NCBI GenBank assembly: GCA_008973525.1
Contig: WACJ01000072.1
Coordinates: forward strand, 868,001-932,000
Direction of reading: 5' to 3'
Origin: Stenopsyche tienmushanensis
Taxonomy: Eukaryota > Arthropoda > Insecta > Trichoptera > Stenopsychidae
DNA: 64,000 bases
Numbering within the stretch: the first letter of the stretch is position 1; each line of letters begins with the position of its first letter. Shown here piece after piece: positions 24,265-35,500 of this stretch. Made by a program: the position numbers and the translations under genes. The notes beneath the pieces were generated by a model. That model had not been told where the DNA came from, did not search any database, and saw only the letters and a list, made by a program, of their open reading frames with translations.

Positions 24265-25060
24265 TGGCAAACTGGTAACTCTTCAAGTTTAACGACTGCG
24301 AGGAAGCGCTGAGGAAGACCAAGAAGAGGCTCTTTTTTCACAAGACGCAAGAAGCTTACGCCCCCTCCCCTGACGATCGGGAGTTGCGAGATTAAATACT
24401 CAAGATCCATTCAGTATTTGGGGGTGGATATTGATGACAAGCTCCAATTCGTTACCCACACTGAGAAGGCGGCCAGCATCGCGGATAATCTGACCAGGTT
24501 GATGCCCAACATTGGTGATCTAAAAAATATGGGCCGAGGCACTACAAATTGAAAGGTCCAGGCTCAACATGGAGTCCAGTGAAGTCCAGTGACTTCCATA
24601 CCGCCAATCGACCTACTCACTTACGAGAGACAGGTAGTACAGAAGAACGAAGACAAGAATAATGCTAAGCAAAGCACCATGAAAGCACCAAAGTCCCGAT
24701 GGGACAACTCCGCTAAAGGTCGATGGACGCACGAGCTAATACCGAACCTGAGAACTTGGGTAGCCAGAAAGCACGGACAACTGTGCTACCACTCGATCCA
24801 AGTCCTCGCCGGGCACGGCTGTTTTGGTAGCTACCTGCACAAAATAGGCAAAGAGACCGGCCCAGAATGCCACCACTGCGGGGCGGAGTACGACGATGCT
24901 GCACACATGATATTTGTCTGGCCAGCATGGATCACCGAAAGGGACATCCTAGGGGAGGAGCTGGGAATCAGCTCGCTCTCTTTTAGCAACATGGTATCTT
25001 CAATGTTAACGGATGCTAGGGCATGGAATGCGTGGTGCAAATACAAGACGACAAAAATTC
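24265..25060 (+). mobile_element. R1-clade-like non-LTR retrotransposon fragment
   Basis: Encodes the end of the reverse transcriptase region (SIQYLGVDIDDKLQF, TRLMPNIGD) and then the C-terminal domain: WTHELIPNLRTW, GHGCFGSYLHKIGKE and CHHCGAEYDDAAH. This is the usual order in R1-type elements. The last zinc-ligand Cys of the C-C-H-C motif appears as Trp (FVWPAW). 5'-truncated and frameshifted. It lies in the intron between exons 5 and 6 of calpain copy 3, antisense to the gene. Confidence 0.8.
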
Positions 25061-26512
25061 CATTTCGACAACCCTCACACTTAGGACATAGCAAACCTAG
25101 CAAAAGACGAATCCCTAACTTCCTAAAAATTGTGTCGGTCCATACGCCAAACGTCCAAAAAAATGTTGAAGACATTCTACAGGATTTTAATATTGAATAT
25201 TTCATAAGTATTATGTTCTCAGTATCATGTAATAAATATTTTTACTTAGCATAAGCCTTCTCCAGTAGTGCACTCCAGAAAACGTCTTTCGATCTTGAAG
25301 ATGCGTAGAATAAGTTTCCCTCCCAAGTAGGAAGACGATCATCCACTACCACTTCAATCCATTTTCCATATTGCCAGAATCTAAATTACTGTAAAAAATA
25401 TTTAAAATCACACAAAATAAATTGTTAAGTAGTGGAGATTTGATGTTATTTTGTATAAATATATTCTTGATTGATCAAAAGACTTGGAAGCAGATTATTT
25501 CTTACCTGAATCGAAATATTCCAGCGTATTTTCTTACGTAACTTTGTCCGTTTGGAATAACTTGGCGAATAACACTGAAAATGATGACGTACTATTACAT
25601 TTGGTAATTTTAAAAAGATTAAGATAAATCTTTAAATATTAAATGGCATACTTCTTCTTCATTGTTATATCTGATACAGTACAAAGAAACCAACAATCTC
25701 CGAGAGCTCCTTGTTCTACATCGAATCTTGTGAATTCCTTGCGTAAAAACTTTGGATTTTTGCATATTTCCTATGAAAATAAATTTATTAATAAATGTCA
25801 GAGAAAAATATATACTTCAACTGTGTCAAATCATACGTACAATTGGCCGTAACCATTTTACAAAGCTATTCCTCATTGGTATCTTATAGGGTTTGAACTC
25901 GGAATCCTTGAATAAGGATTGCTTTGCAGAGGTGCTCATCTCTGAGCGTTCTATAATCTTGAACGTTGATTTTTCGAGGATCTCCAGATCCAGGCTCACC
26001 CAGCTTGATGCAAAAACAATTATAAATAAATATCAAACAATATCTTATGTTGGATGTTCGTGTTGATTTGGATTTACCCTGTAAACTCTTTCGCCATCCT
26101 TTGTAAAAATGGGTGGATATTTGATGGTGTTGTATTGCGATGACCCTTTTATCTAGAAAATATATTAAATATGCACATTAAAGACATTGCGAATAATAAT
26201 TATAATGCAAATATGTTTGTTATTAAGTTAAATTATACCAAAATTCAAAGTATATATATATATATATGTTTAGGAAAAGCAAATTTTGAAGTGTATAAAT
26301 AATGTGGTTTTTATATAAATAAAGATGCCGTCCTTGTAAAACCACAAACGCGTTTATCAATGGATTATCATGTTTTCCTCTACTCGTTTATGATATTTTT
26401 ACGTAGTAAATTAAGATTGATAGTCGTTAAGCATGATTTTGATTTGTGGATAAATTAATTTGTTTTAATTTTGAAGTATGCTTTGAAAAATAAATTCATT
26501 TCTATTAAATAC

Positions 26513-26815
26513 TAGCTGGTACCCGGCGCGGTTTTATAAAAACCATCGATTTTTATATATAAGATCTACTGTAAATTAATTGTACAATACTTATATTATT
26601 TGAAAAGGTGTACACAATAAGTTCTAAAAGTTTTATCGCAATCGAATGAACGGTATGGCATCGCATAAAATACGAACAAACATTTTTTTATTTTTGTATA
26701 CTACATTATACTTATGTTACTTGCGCAATCTTTAACAATAAGTGAACGAAATTTTATTGCAATTTGATGAACGGTATGGCAGCGCATTACATACGAACAA
26801 ACAAGAGTTAAATAT
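26513..26815 (-). repeat. Dispersed repeat family B (about 121-bp sub-repeats)
   Basis: Starts ACTAGCTGGTACCCGGCGCG. It contains two sub-repeats with the core AACGGTATGGCAGCGCAT. Related copies lie at 41395-41835, 48655-48890, 49600-49745, 50800-51250, 54895-55250 and 56335-56640. The type is unresolved; insect Helitrons and retroposons have similar sequences. Confidence 0.6.
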
Positions 26816-27009
26816 GGTTAAAATGTTTAGTACTTACAGACTTGTTCATTTTCTGTGACAATTTTTTTTCCTTAAATAATAAATTAAATAAAAATATTAA
26901 TAAGACGAAGATATTTTTAATCCAATTTAATTATAGCAAAAATGTTTATAAACATGTTTTATTAAGGATAAGTGTTAAAAATTATAAATAAATACCAGTA
27001 TTCCAATAT

Positions 27010-27120
27010 TCTCAACAACCGCGTCCTTACGGTAGCAGAAGAATTGGAAGACTCGAATTTGAATTACAGAACCTTGATTTTATTAGAAATGCTCCCGGAT
27101 GACAGTTGATATTTTTGTGT
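27010..27120 (-). promoter_or_regulatory. Candidate promoter and leader exon of calpain copy 3
   Basis: Diverged form of the block. A TAATAAAAT sequence lies near 27077-27087 and a donor GTAAGGACGC near 27021-27030, matching GTAAAGACGC in copy 2. It lies about 0.9 kb upstream of coding exon 1. Conservation of TATA-like and donor segments in the oldest copy supports function. Confidence 0.5.
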
Positions 27121-27205
27121 ATGAACGACAAAAAAATACAATGATCGAATGAGGACACTCTTATATTTTAATTCGCATATTAAATTGTATATTGTGATGT
27201 ATCCC

Positions 27206-27520
27206 TATCCCCACGCAGTAGTGCTGATAACAGCGACATCTTCCATCTCTCTTCAGGTGAAATGTGTTATTTTAACAGCGCCATCTCTTGTCGCCCTGCG
27301 GAGATACACATTGAACCTGCATACCGACCGATCGCTTATTGCGCGTGAGCCGTTGCCGGTTGGGTCGAAAGAGTCATCGGTTAGCCTTGGTTGCGGGAAG
27401 TCGTCCCTCCTGCAGCCAGATCTCTCTCCCTCTCTCTCTCGTGTGAAATAAATAGTCTTTCTATTCGACACCCGACTATTCTCATCCATTCGTTCAGCAA
27501 CATCATGGCCCGAAGTGAAG
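27206..27520 (+). mobile_element. LTR-like repeat, copy 1
   Basis: Shares the block TTAGCCTTGGCTGCGGGA, a CAGCCAGATCTCTCTC motif and AATAAATAG with copies at 34541, 46738, 57275 and 63603. The polyadenylation-like signal, absence of coding sequence and dispersal in both orientations suggest solo LTRs. Its exact ends are unclear. Confidence 0.5.
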
Positions 27521-27746
27521 TCTATGTTATGTTTTCGATATTATAACTTTTTTCTGGGAGAATTTGACTGAAACATTTAAATATATTGATCTTATTTACA
27601 AAGAAATATTTGTACCTAAAAGTTTAAATCTAGGAAATTTTAAATTTGTGCGCTCCAAATATTCACAGAATTAAGCTAAATAATATAATTTGTTCACAGC
27701 TAAACCCGGCTTAATCATGAAAATTGGAATATATAATAATTAACAA

Positions 27747-28717
27747 TCAGGTTGGGGAATAAGTTCGTAGCGTTTTATATTATCCTGTTTTACATTTTTT
27801 TTTGGCTTTTTAATAAAGTGTATAATATTCATTCGATAGAGCATAAATCTGTGTTAATCATCTTTTTGAATAATTTAATTTTGTATTACCTTTGAGTCTT
27901 AAAAATGGAATATCTAGGAAGTAAAAAGTAAAGTTTTCGACACCTACTCTTCTTCGCTTTTCGTCGAGGTCAAAAAGCTACTGAAGCAGCCCAGGACATT
28001 TGCAACGTATATGGAGAAGGTGGTATGGTGGTGAGTTTACAGAACGGTTTGCGAAGTTCACAAATGGCTATTTTGATGTTGATGATACGTTCCGTAGCGG
28101 AAGACTTCTGAATTCAACGAAGAGCTTCTTAAAGCACTTTTGAAGGAGGACGATCGCCAAACAAGTCGTGAATTGGCCGAAAAAATAGATTGCGATCATA
28201 AAACGATTCTCAATCCTCTTCATTCAATGGGGTTTGCTGAAAAATTGGTAGTCTGGGTGTCTCACGAGCTTAACGAAAACAACAAAGAAAATCGCCTTCA
28301 AATTGCCTCTCAACATCTCGCCATAAACAGTGCTTTTTGTACCAAATCGTCCCTATGTTGCACAAGTTGTCAAAGCTGCACACTCCAAGAGCCTCAAATG
28401 GGAGGTCCTTCAGCATCCCCCGTATTTTCCAAACCTTGCACTGACTGGATTACCATATTTTTCGCTTCCTGTCGAACCATATGAGAGGCGTTACCTTCAA
28501 CAATGAAGACGACTTTAAATACTGGCTTAACAAATTCTTGGAGAGCAGACTGGGTGATTTTTGGCGGAACGGCATCGACAAATCGGTCGAAAGATGGGAG
28601 GAGGTAGTAAACAGCAACGGGCAAATACATAATTAATTAATTTATTGTTAAAACTATTGATTTGTGTTTAAATAAAAGTTTTTGAAAAAAACGCTACGAA
28701 CTTATTCCCCAACCTGA
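27747..28717 (+). mobile_element. Second mariner element, internally deleted
   Basis: Matching inverted ends (TCAGGTTGGGGAATAAGTTC) bound a 971-bp element. The 3' flank is TA; the 5' flank is AA. Fragments: FRRGQKATEAAQDICNVYGE (N-terminus), TSRELAEKIDCDHKTI (DNA binding), WVSHELNENNKENR, and a C-terminal HMRGVTFNNEDDFKYW in another frame. The first and second catalytic Asp regions are deleted. Different subfamily from the element at 19339. Confidence 0.88.
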
Positions 28718-28719
28718 TA

Positions 28720-31020
28720 GAATAGTTTATATGCCATTTTGATGAATAGAAAATGAATCATATCATTATATGACAATTCAAGCCCTTCACCGCAAGAATA
28801 TCCAAAAATAAAATTGGGAAGTTTTATCACATCATATCAGTTGTTTGCTTAATTTCGTCCGGGATAAATCATTTCCACATGGGTATAAAATTAATACCAT
28901 TCTTTATTACAAAAGGGGAATCGACAGTAAAAAAAGGATTGTTCTTTTACAATTCATTTATTAAATATAATTTTCCATGTCGTACATAATATTACATATA
29001 ACGGTCCTGTATCTTATATTAAAAATACATTTTTCATTAAAAATATTTGACAAAACACTACAAATATTATAAAAATAATTATTAGACAATATTGATGATA
29101 TGTGGAGTGTTTTTGGCATTTAAATCACATTCGAAATCAGCACAAAAAATTGACTATTGCAACGAAACAAATCAAAATTAAGTTGATAAATTTAAAAAGA
29201 ATTAGTGTAATATTTATATTTATTAATCAATCACAATTTGCTTTTTTTTAAAGAGATAAAATGATATGTTATATTAGATATTTTTATACACATATATTTC
29301 AATATCGATAAATCTATGATATGTTTTGATATGTTCAACTATCGATATGTTTGACCAAATGATAAATCGTTGAATGCGAAGCATATATTCGAAAAAAAAA
29401 AATTAAGGGATTAATGTGTAAATTCGTTCGCTATGATTATGGAATCACTGTTTGTAAGATGTAAATTGTGTCAGTCATAGGCATTGTTCCACTTATCATA
29501 GCCACGAATTTACAACGATCAAATTAAGCCGATTCAATTTATTTTTAAATCGAAAAGTGCCCTTGCAAATATATATTCCTTTGGCCCTATATGAAGAATA
29601 TATAGATTAAAGGGTCGGAATTTTTTGAAGATATTTTTTGCTTGAATCATCATTGGATCCGATATTGTGAATGGGAGCATAGCTTTTAATCGATTGAATC
29701 GCTATAAAATTGATTGAAAGAATACATTTAAGGGATGGAAAGAATATAATACTTATTTTTTAGTGATAAGATCAAAGATTGCAAATTGTGTGTTATGACT
29801 ACGTCTTACGCTTTAAGTGTAGTTACTCAATCGGAGCTCAAAATTTTACACTTATAGAATATGCTATTATCTTTATAGTATGTTGTTAAATTTTTGTTTG
29901 ATCGCGGTCATTAAATACAACCTACTCTTTACACTAAACATTTAAAGATTCAAAAAATACTGTCTTTTAAGCTAACTATCGTCATATTTGGTCGAAATGC
30001 TTCGACATGCGCCCTAATCCCTCGCATATTCATATAGTCGATTAATTTAGTTCGAATCGTGTCTTTGATGGCTATCAATTTTTATTTATGGTGAGGGGGG
30101 TCGATACCAATAAAATTACTCAATCATTCTTTCCTTCGACTTACATCCGAATTTTTAAAAAATCACCATCGTTCGGTCCGTCGCGACCCGCGATGCTCTC
30201 TCAATTAGTGCTAATATCTAATAGAAGGTACAATAACTCTTTGATAATTCTTAAAAAATTATCCTTTTTATATCCAAATAAATATTATATACTTATGAGA
30301 TATTACACAACATTTAGGGCATGCGAAAAAATGGTTCTTACACGGAAAATATGCATTATTTTTGGCGCCATTTTCACTTAAACCAGCCATAGCTTCAAAT
30401 TTATGAGCATATGAAAACGCCGCCAAAAAACGTGTTTTTGAACATCTAAAAATTTTTCAAAACCAAACCATTGAAGTTACGATGTTTTAGAGCCTAAGTA
30501 TAACTAGAAATTAACTTATGCTATCAGACTAAGATAATGATATGTGTGTATGTTACATTTCCTTCAAATATTTTATGGACCGTCATAAATAAACGAATCT
30601 CCACGTAGATACATATTCACGCTTTTTTCATCGCGTGTGATTAATATTTACATATTAGAAAAGAAAATCGAACCCTTTTTCAAAAAGGGTAAAGCGCAAT
30701 TGCTTTTACTTAAAGAAATTTTTTAAGTTTCTCATCGTAGAAAGCAGCGAATTTTCATATATTTTTTTCCGAATCCTGCTCCTAAAATAAATTAATCTCC
30801 TACTTGGGGGACGACAAAGTTTTTTTTATTAAAAAGAAGAAAGTTCATTAGTCTTAAACGTAAAAAAGTTTTTTTAAGAATTGAAACACTAAAATTAACA
30901 TCAATAAAATTTAAAATATACTTTACGAATTGTCACCAAATTCTTTACACTCTACAATTTTTTGCCATCTATCAATTTATCTTTGAGCATTATTTGAAGC
31001 ATACACCGGGAAAAAGGTCT
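28720..31020. other. Intergenic, no gene seen
   Basis: Very AT-rich sequence between the deleted mariner and the 74-bp minisatellite. Open frames are short and show no known motif. Confidence 0.5.
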
Positions 31021-31040
31021 TATAAATGCAATACAAAATC

Positions 31041-31225
31041 CGGTTTCGACCTTTACGCGGTAAGATCATCAACAAACGGCCAAAAGTCAGACAAACTCAA
31101 ACTCGGCGTGCGACCGATTTCGACCTTTACGCAGCAAGGTCATCCACAAATGGTCAAAAGTCAGACAAACTCAAGCTCTGCGTGCGACCGGTTTCGACCT
31201 TTTGTTATCAAGGTCATCCCCGTGC
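31041..31225. repeat. 74-bp minisatellite (about 2.5 units) with an inverted tail
   Basis: CGGTTTCGAC-like starts at 31041, 31115 and 31189 give a 74-bp period. Units contain AAAAGTCAGACAAACTCAA. GCGACCGGTTTCGA near 31184 recurs inverted near 31280 (TCGAAACCGGTCGC). Confidence 0.85.
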
Positions 31226-31229
31226 GGCT

Positions 31230-32363
31230 CAGACTCACATAAGGTCAAACGTATCTCTAGGATGACATTGATGTAAAAAATCGAAACCGGTCGCGATAAA
31301 AACAATCAAAATATTTGATTATAGACGATCTGAATAAATGTTACAAAAACGATGAAAGCATCAATTTTTTGCACGGAGCAAATAAATTAAATTGTAAATG
31401 TATTGCAATAAATAAGAGACCTTTAAACGGGGGGGTATCCTTCAAATACATATATTTATAATTTCGCTATAAACAACATTTTTTATAATATGATATGTCA
31501 AAATTTTGATATGTTTTTTGATATGTATACATTACGCTAATATTTTTCACTACTTAAAAGAAATGGATTTTACATTAGCTAAAACGAGGGCCCAATAGGG
31601 GTGCTTCCCTCGATGATGCTACGTTAATTATTCACGAAGAGCAACACATTTGAGGATAATACATTACATGTTCGTAATCGATAACACTAAAGCCTTGAAA
31701 TCTACCATAAATAAAATTATCACTTTGTCAATATGTGCCGATATGTTCTGAAAAGTTTAAAAAAATATATTTATTAATATATCGCGAATATATACGTACA
31801 TATGTATAATTTCTTCTAAATTACAATTCCGGCTTTTCCTTCCATATTTAGTTTTTATTTTTTTTATTTTTGAGGTTAAATCCTCACAAAATATTCTCTC
31901 TCTTCATAACCTTGCCTGGTGACGTAAAATAATTTTGATGAAACCAAAAAAATCTGTATCTTTGTATCGATACAGTTATATATGATAAATCAATAAATAA
32001 TGAATAAAAATATTTTGTACCATTATAAAAAAAAATATTTAAAATCACTGTTGTCTAATATGTATTATATGGATTTTCATCTAGAGTATTAATTTTTTTG
32101 ATTATCATAAAGGATATTTATGATAAAATGTACCGCGGTATTAAATTCATGAAGGAGGTACAAAAAATAGTTTTAATAAAAACAAATCTTCCATACATAA
32201 TTAAATTTAATTTTAATAAAAAATCGATAGGAAAAAAATAAATCTACTTATAGTTGTAGGAATCATAGGGAAGATAGCTATAGAAACCTGGATTAAGGGG
32301 GGCACGGGGAAGAGGATGGACATAGAAACTATCGAAATCATCAGAAGCAGGATCGGGCGCTAT
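31230..32363. other. Intergenic and likely 3' UTR/downstream of the neuropeptide gene
   Basis: No coding exon seen. The 3' UTR of the minus-strand neuropeptide gene must lie here. I could not fix a polyadenylation site, since TTTATT runs are common. Confidence 0.4.
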
Positions 32364-32557
32364 TCAGTCGAGGAAACCCGTGTTCACCAGTTTCTCCAAG
32401 AAAAACTTGACGTCTCCGAGTTCAGAGTCCTTAATGCCCAGGGATTTGAGCATTCCGAGATCGCCATTTTCAACAGCCATAAACACGGAGCGAAGGTGTT
32501 CCAGGTCGGACCTCATGAGGTGCAGGGCGGCACCAAAGTCTTCTATCGTCTGCGATT
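32364..32557 (-). other. Terminal coding exon of the neuropeptide precursor
   Basis: 194 nt. Encodes the conserved C-terminal helical region ESQTIEDFGAALHLMRSD to NTGFLD and a TGA. GC content is higher than the surroundings, as expected for a constrained exon. Confidence 0.95.
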
Positions 32558-35500
32558 CTGTCCACAATCAATTAGGTCCAATTAAAATCAAATACATGTT
32601 AATATATGGCTATTAAATAACGAGACTGGACTTTTTTGGATAAAAAAACCCTAGTTATATCGAAAACATTTTGAAAATCGTCGAACGCGTTGTAAAAATA
32701 ATCTAAAAAATTAATAAAAATAATAAATCCAACACATCGGATGGATAGATCTAATATGTTAGAGGATGTAATTGAAGAGCTGTTTATAACAGCACTGAAA
32801 ATGAATTATCTCATTTGTCTCGTTATATAATAGACAACAATATGATCCATGGATATAGGAATATCCCGAAAATAAGTGTACTAAATTTTTATATTTTTTT
32901 TAGAAAAAGTGTATTTGAAATTTCAAAAAAACAGGTTATTGTTGATACACTTGTTAACTATTATTTATATATTTTGAGATCCTTTTCTGTCACTCACTAT
33001 GATCAACATTTAAAAATCAAAAACCACAGCCCGTTATTGTCACAGTACACTTAATTTCGGGACATGCCTCGTATATATTGCAGCCATTTTTTTCGATTAG
33101 GATATGTGGTTTTAAACAGTATTTTTTTCGCATTTAATGTAATCGGTTTCAATTGCTTTATTAGCTAATTAAAAAAACGCTATCGTTGCTCTAATAAATC
33201 TGAGGATTCAAAGTTGCATAAATAAGCAGGTGGAATGACATTCAGCCTGATAAAATAGTGTGCAATTCTTACCGCAAATATTTCCTTAAATTAAATTAAA
33301 GGCGATAACATTCTTGTGGTATATTTTATCGCTTATCTTATTCTTTATTTAATTTTTTTTTTATTGCGGAAATAGAGATTTTTTTGTGTAAATCTTGTTT
33401 GTTAAATTTGCGGTTTATTCAAATTAGAAAAAAAAGCGGAGTTTCCTTGTTTATATCAAAGGATGTTTATTCTTTAAATGCTATTTATTATTTTTGATTT
33501 ATATAAATATGATCTTAATTATTTTTACCTGAGAGAGCAATCGCGACCTTTTCTACGCCACCCAATGGTGCTAAAGCATCACGTGCTTTGCTGCCGAAGA
33601 GCTTTTCTAAGTAGTTGGGTCCGTGAGATGCGAGAAGAGATTGTAAAAAGGATGCAGTCTCTTCCACTGGAGGTCTTTTGGCTGAAACAACATATTTTTT
33701 TTGTTAAACAAAGCTCTAGGGCTTAAGATCTCGGAGGTCTTTATATCATACAATGTTAAATATAGAGGAAGCTTTTAGAAAGTAATATGACACTAGTGTT
33801 CCTGAAAGTTTCTGATTAATTATTATTTGTTTGAAGTTTTCCACCATCAGATATAAGAATATAAGGAGGAAACTTCGGTTCAAACTAATCAAAACTTTCG
33901 CTTCGTTTAAGAGTTCACGCTCGAAGCAATTTGCATGGTTTGCTCTCATATAAGTTTTATTTGTTTTCTTAAATATTATACCACGCACTTTCTTAAGATT
34001 ATCTGATATTTATTGAAAATATATATCATAATATTAAATTTCACAAAATATCATTTACAACAAGTCATTCATCAATTTATATTTTAAAAGATGCAGATAT
34101 TTGATTGGGGTCTGCTAAGATTCCAGTTTACTACACGACGGTTAAATAATACAATTTTTTATTTTTAAGACAATTAATTTATACATCCACAAAGTTTATA
34201 AGATCTTGTCTCTTCTTGATTGTGTAACCTCATTGTCGTCCAAAGTCGCGGATCGTCTTTTCGGTGCCAAATTATACCGTTAAGGGCACCTAAGGGTATA
34301 TGCGACCCCATGGACTCAAGACGCTTAAACTTCACTTAACCATTGAGGTCCCTAAGCCCAACTGTCATGATATTAAGACGAACAAAGTTGCTAAGATACA
34401 ACTTTAATTAATTATTCAGTGGGGTATCAGTGGATAAGAACCTTAATAATTTGAAATTTGGCGAGCTTCAGCTAAAATACTGACGATTAAAAGACATTCT
34501 TTCATGTGAAATATTAATAAGGATTAAATTAATCCAGATAAAATGAATCTTCCGTCTCATTTTAGGTGCAATGTGCTATTTTAACAGCGCCATTTTCTGT
34601 AGCGCTGCGGGGACGTTGCACTTGCAATACCGACCGATCGCTTCTTGCACTTGCATCGTTGCTGGTTGGGTAGTGACGTGCAAGGGGTGGGAGTCGAAAA
34701 AAGTCATCGGTTAGCCTTGGCTGCGGGAGGACGTCCTTCTCGCAGCCAGATCTCTCTCTCTTGCGCTGAATAAAAAGTTATCTAGAGAAGAGAGTATTTT
34801 TGTCCGACGCCTGTTCACCCTCATTCATCCGTCCGGCTACACACGATCCGAAAGAAGAACAGACCCGTGCGTTAGTGCGGCCATCCTAATGAGTATGTGG
34901 GAGCGGGGAGCAGCTCGAGGACTCCCCCCGAGAGCGCCTCTGCTCCTATGTAACAAGTTTTTATTAAATCAGTAAATATATATACACTCAAACCTCTTGT
35001 TGTGCGACTTTTTTTTTGTGCGATTTAGAAGTTATGCGGTTTTTTTAAAGGTTTTTTTTTAAATTTAATTTTTACCACGCCCTTTATTCTGGTTTAGATT
35101 TTTGAAAATTGTTTCGACTGGGTATACTATTTCTTTCGAAGAAGAGAGCGATTTTGAGTTATTTCGGAAATTATCATATAGCGATGATAGTTTGTAATTA
35201 ATATAATTAGTATTTCTCTATTGAATGTTTGGCATTTGCGATGCCAGATGTCAGACATCCTTAAAATTTTACCAATGATGCTAGACGTCCTTTAAATGTT
35301 ACCATAAAGATTATTTTTTAATTGTTTTATTTTTTCCTGTTTTTTTTTATGCGATTTTGTATATATTTTATATAGCTGATTCAAAGTTATGCGGTTTTTA
35401 AAATCCATGGAACGCATCTTTATTTTTATATGTGAGTCATAGTTTTTTTTGTGCGATTTTTTTTTCTGCGGAACGTATTTACCGCACAAAAAAAAAGTTT

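Larger units (their letters stand above)
20950..26152 (-). pseudogene. Calpain, array copy 3 (diverged; five single-base insertions)
   Basis: Exons: 26078-26152, 25841-26003, 25652-25770, 25506-25574, 25246-25380, 23741-23909, 23271-23662, 23081-23195, 22905-23005, 22463-22617, 22125-22305, 21937-22044, 21826-21868, 21671-21758, 21468-21599, 21273-21394, 21119-21195, 20950-21038. The catalytic Cys (GALGDCWFLC), His (GLVARHAYSL, with Arg for the usual Gly before His) and Asn (RVRNPWG) remain. Each of exons 2, 8 and 15 is one base too long and exon 11 is two too long; each breaks the frame and exons 2, 11 and 15 then meet stops. Exon 10 is longer than in the other copies and carries an extra acidic stretch (EEEDLDNIEEDDDEP). 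The acidic insert of exon 7 is 83 residues. Exon 1 begins ATA, with no in-frame ATG. A non-LTR fragment fills the intron between exons 5 and 6. It is either a decaying paralog or a real gene with sequence errors. Confidence 0.85.
1..27130 (-). repeat. Tandem array of calpain-containing units (three full gene copies)
   Basis: Markers recur in the same order. A 3'-flank motif (accaaagactttttt) lies near 30, 9480 and 18100. A TATA/leader block lies at 240-330, 9700-9770 and 18320-18380. A mariner relic with the HHDNA region lies at about 540-680, 9960-10060 and 18560-18740. The calpain exons follow. Unit period is about 9.45 kb (first to second) and 8.6 kb (second to third). Units 1 and 2 are the most alike, including introns and flanks. 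Unit 3 is clearly older in its exons. The first base lies inside this repeated flank, so the array probably continues to the left. Confidence 0.9.

Noticed and set aside
24831..25205. Minus-strand open frame of 124 codons
   Set aside because: Antisense of the R1-like fragment, which has a recognisable protein on the plus strand.
32316..32585. Plus-strand open frames over the neuropeptide terminal exon
   Set aside because: Shadows of the conserved minus-strand exon.
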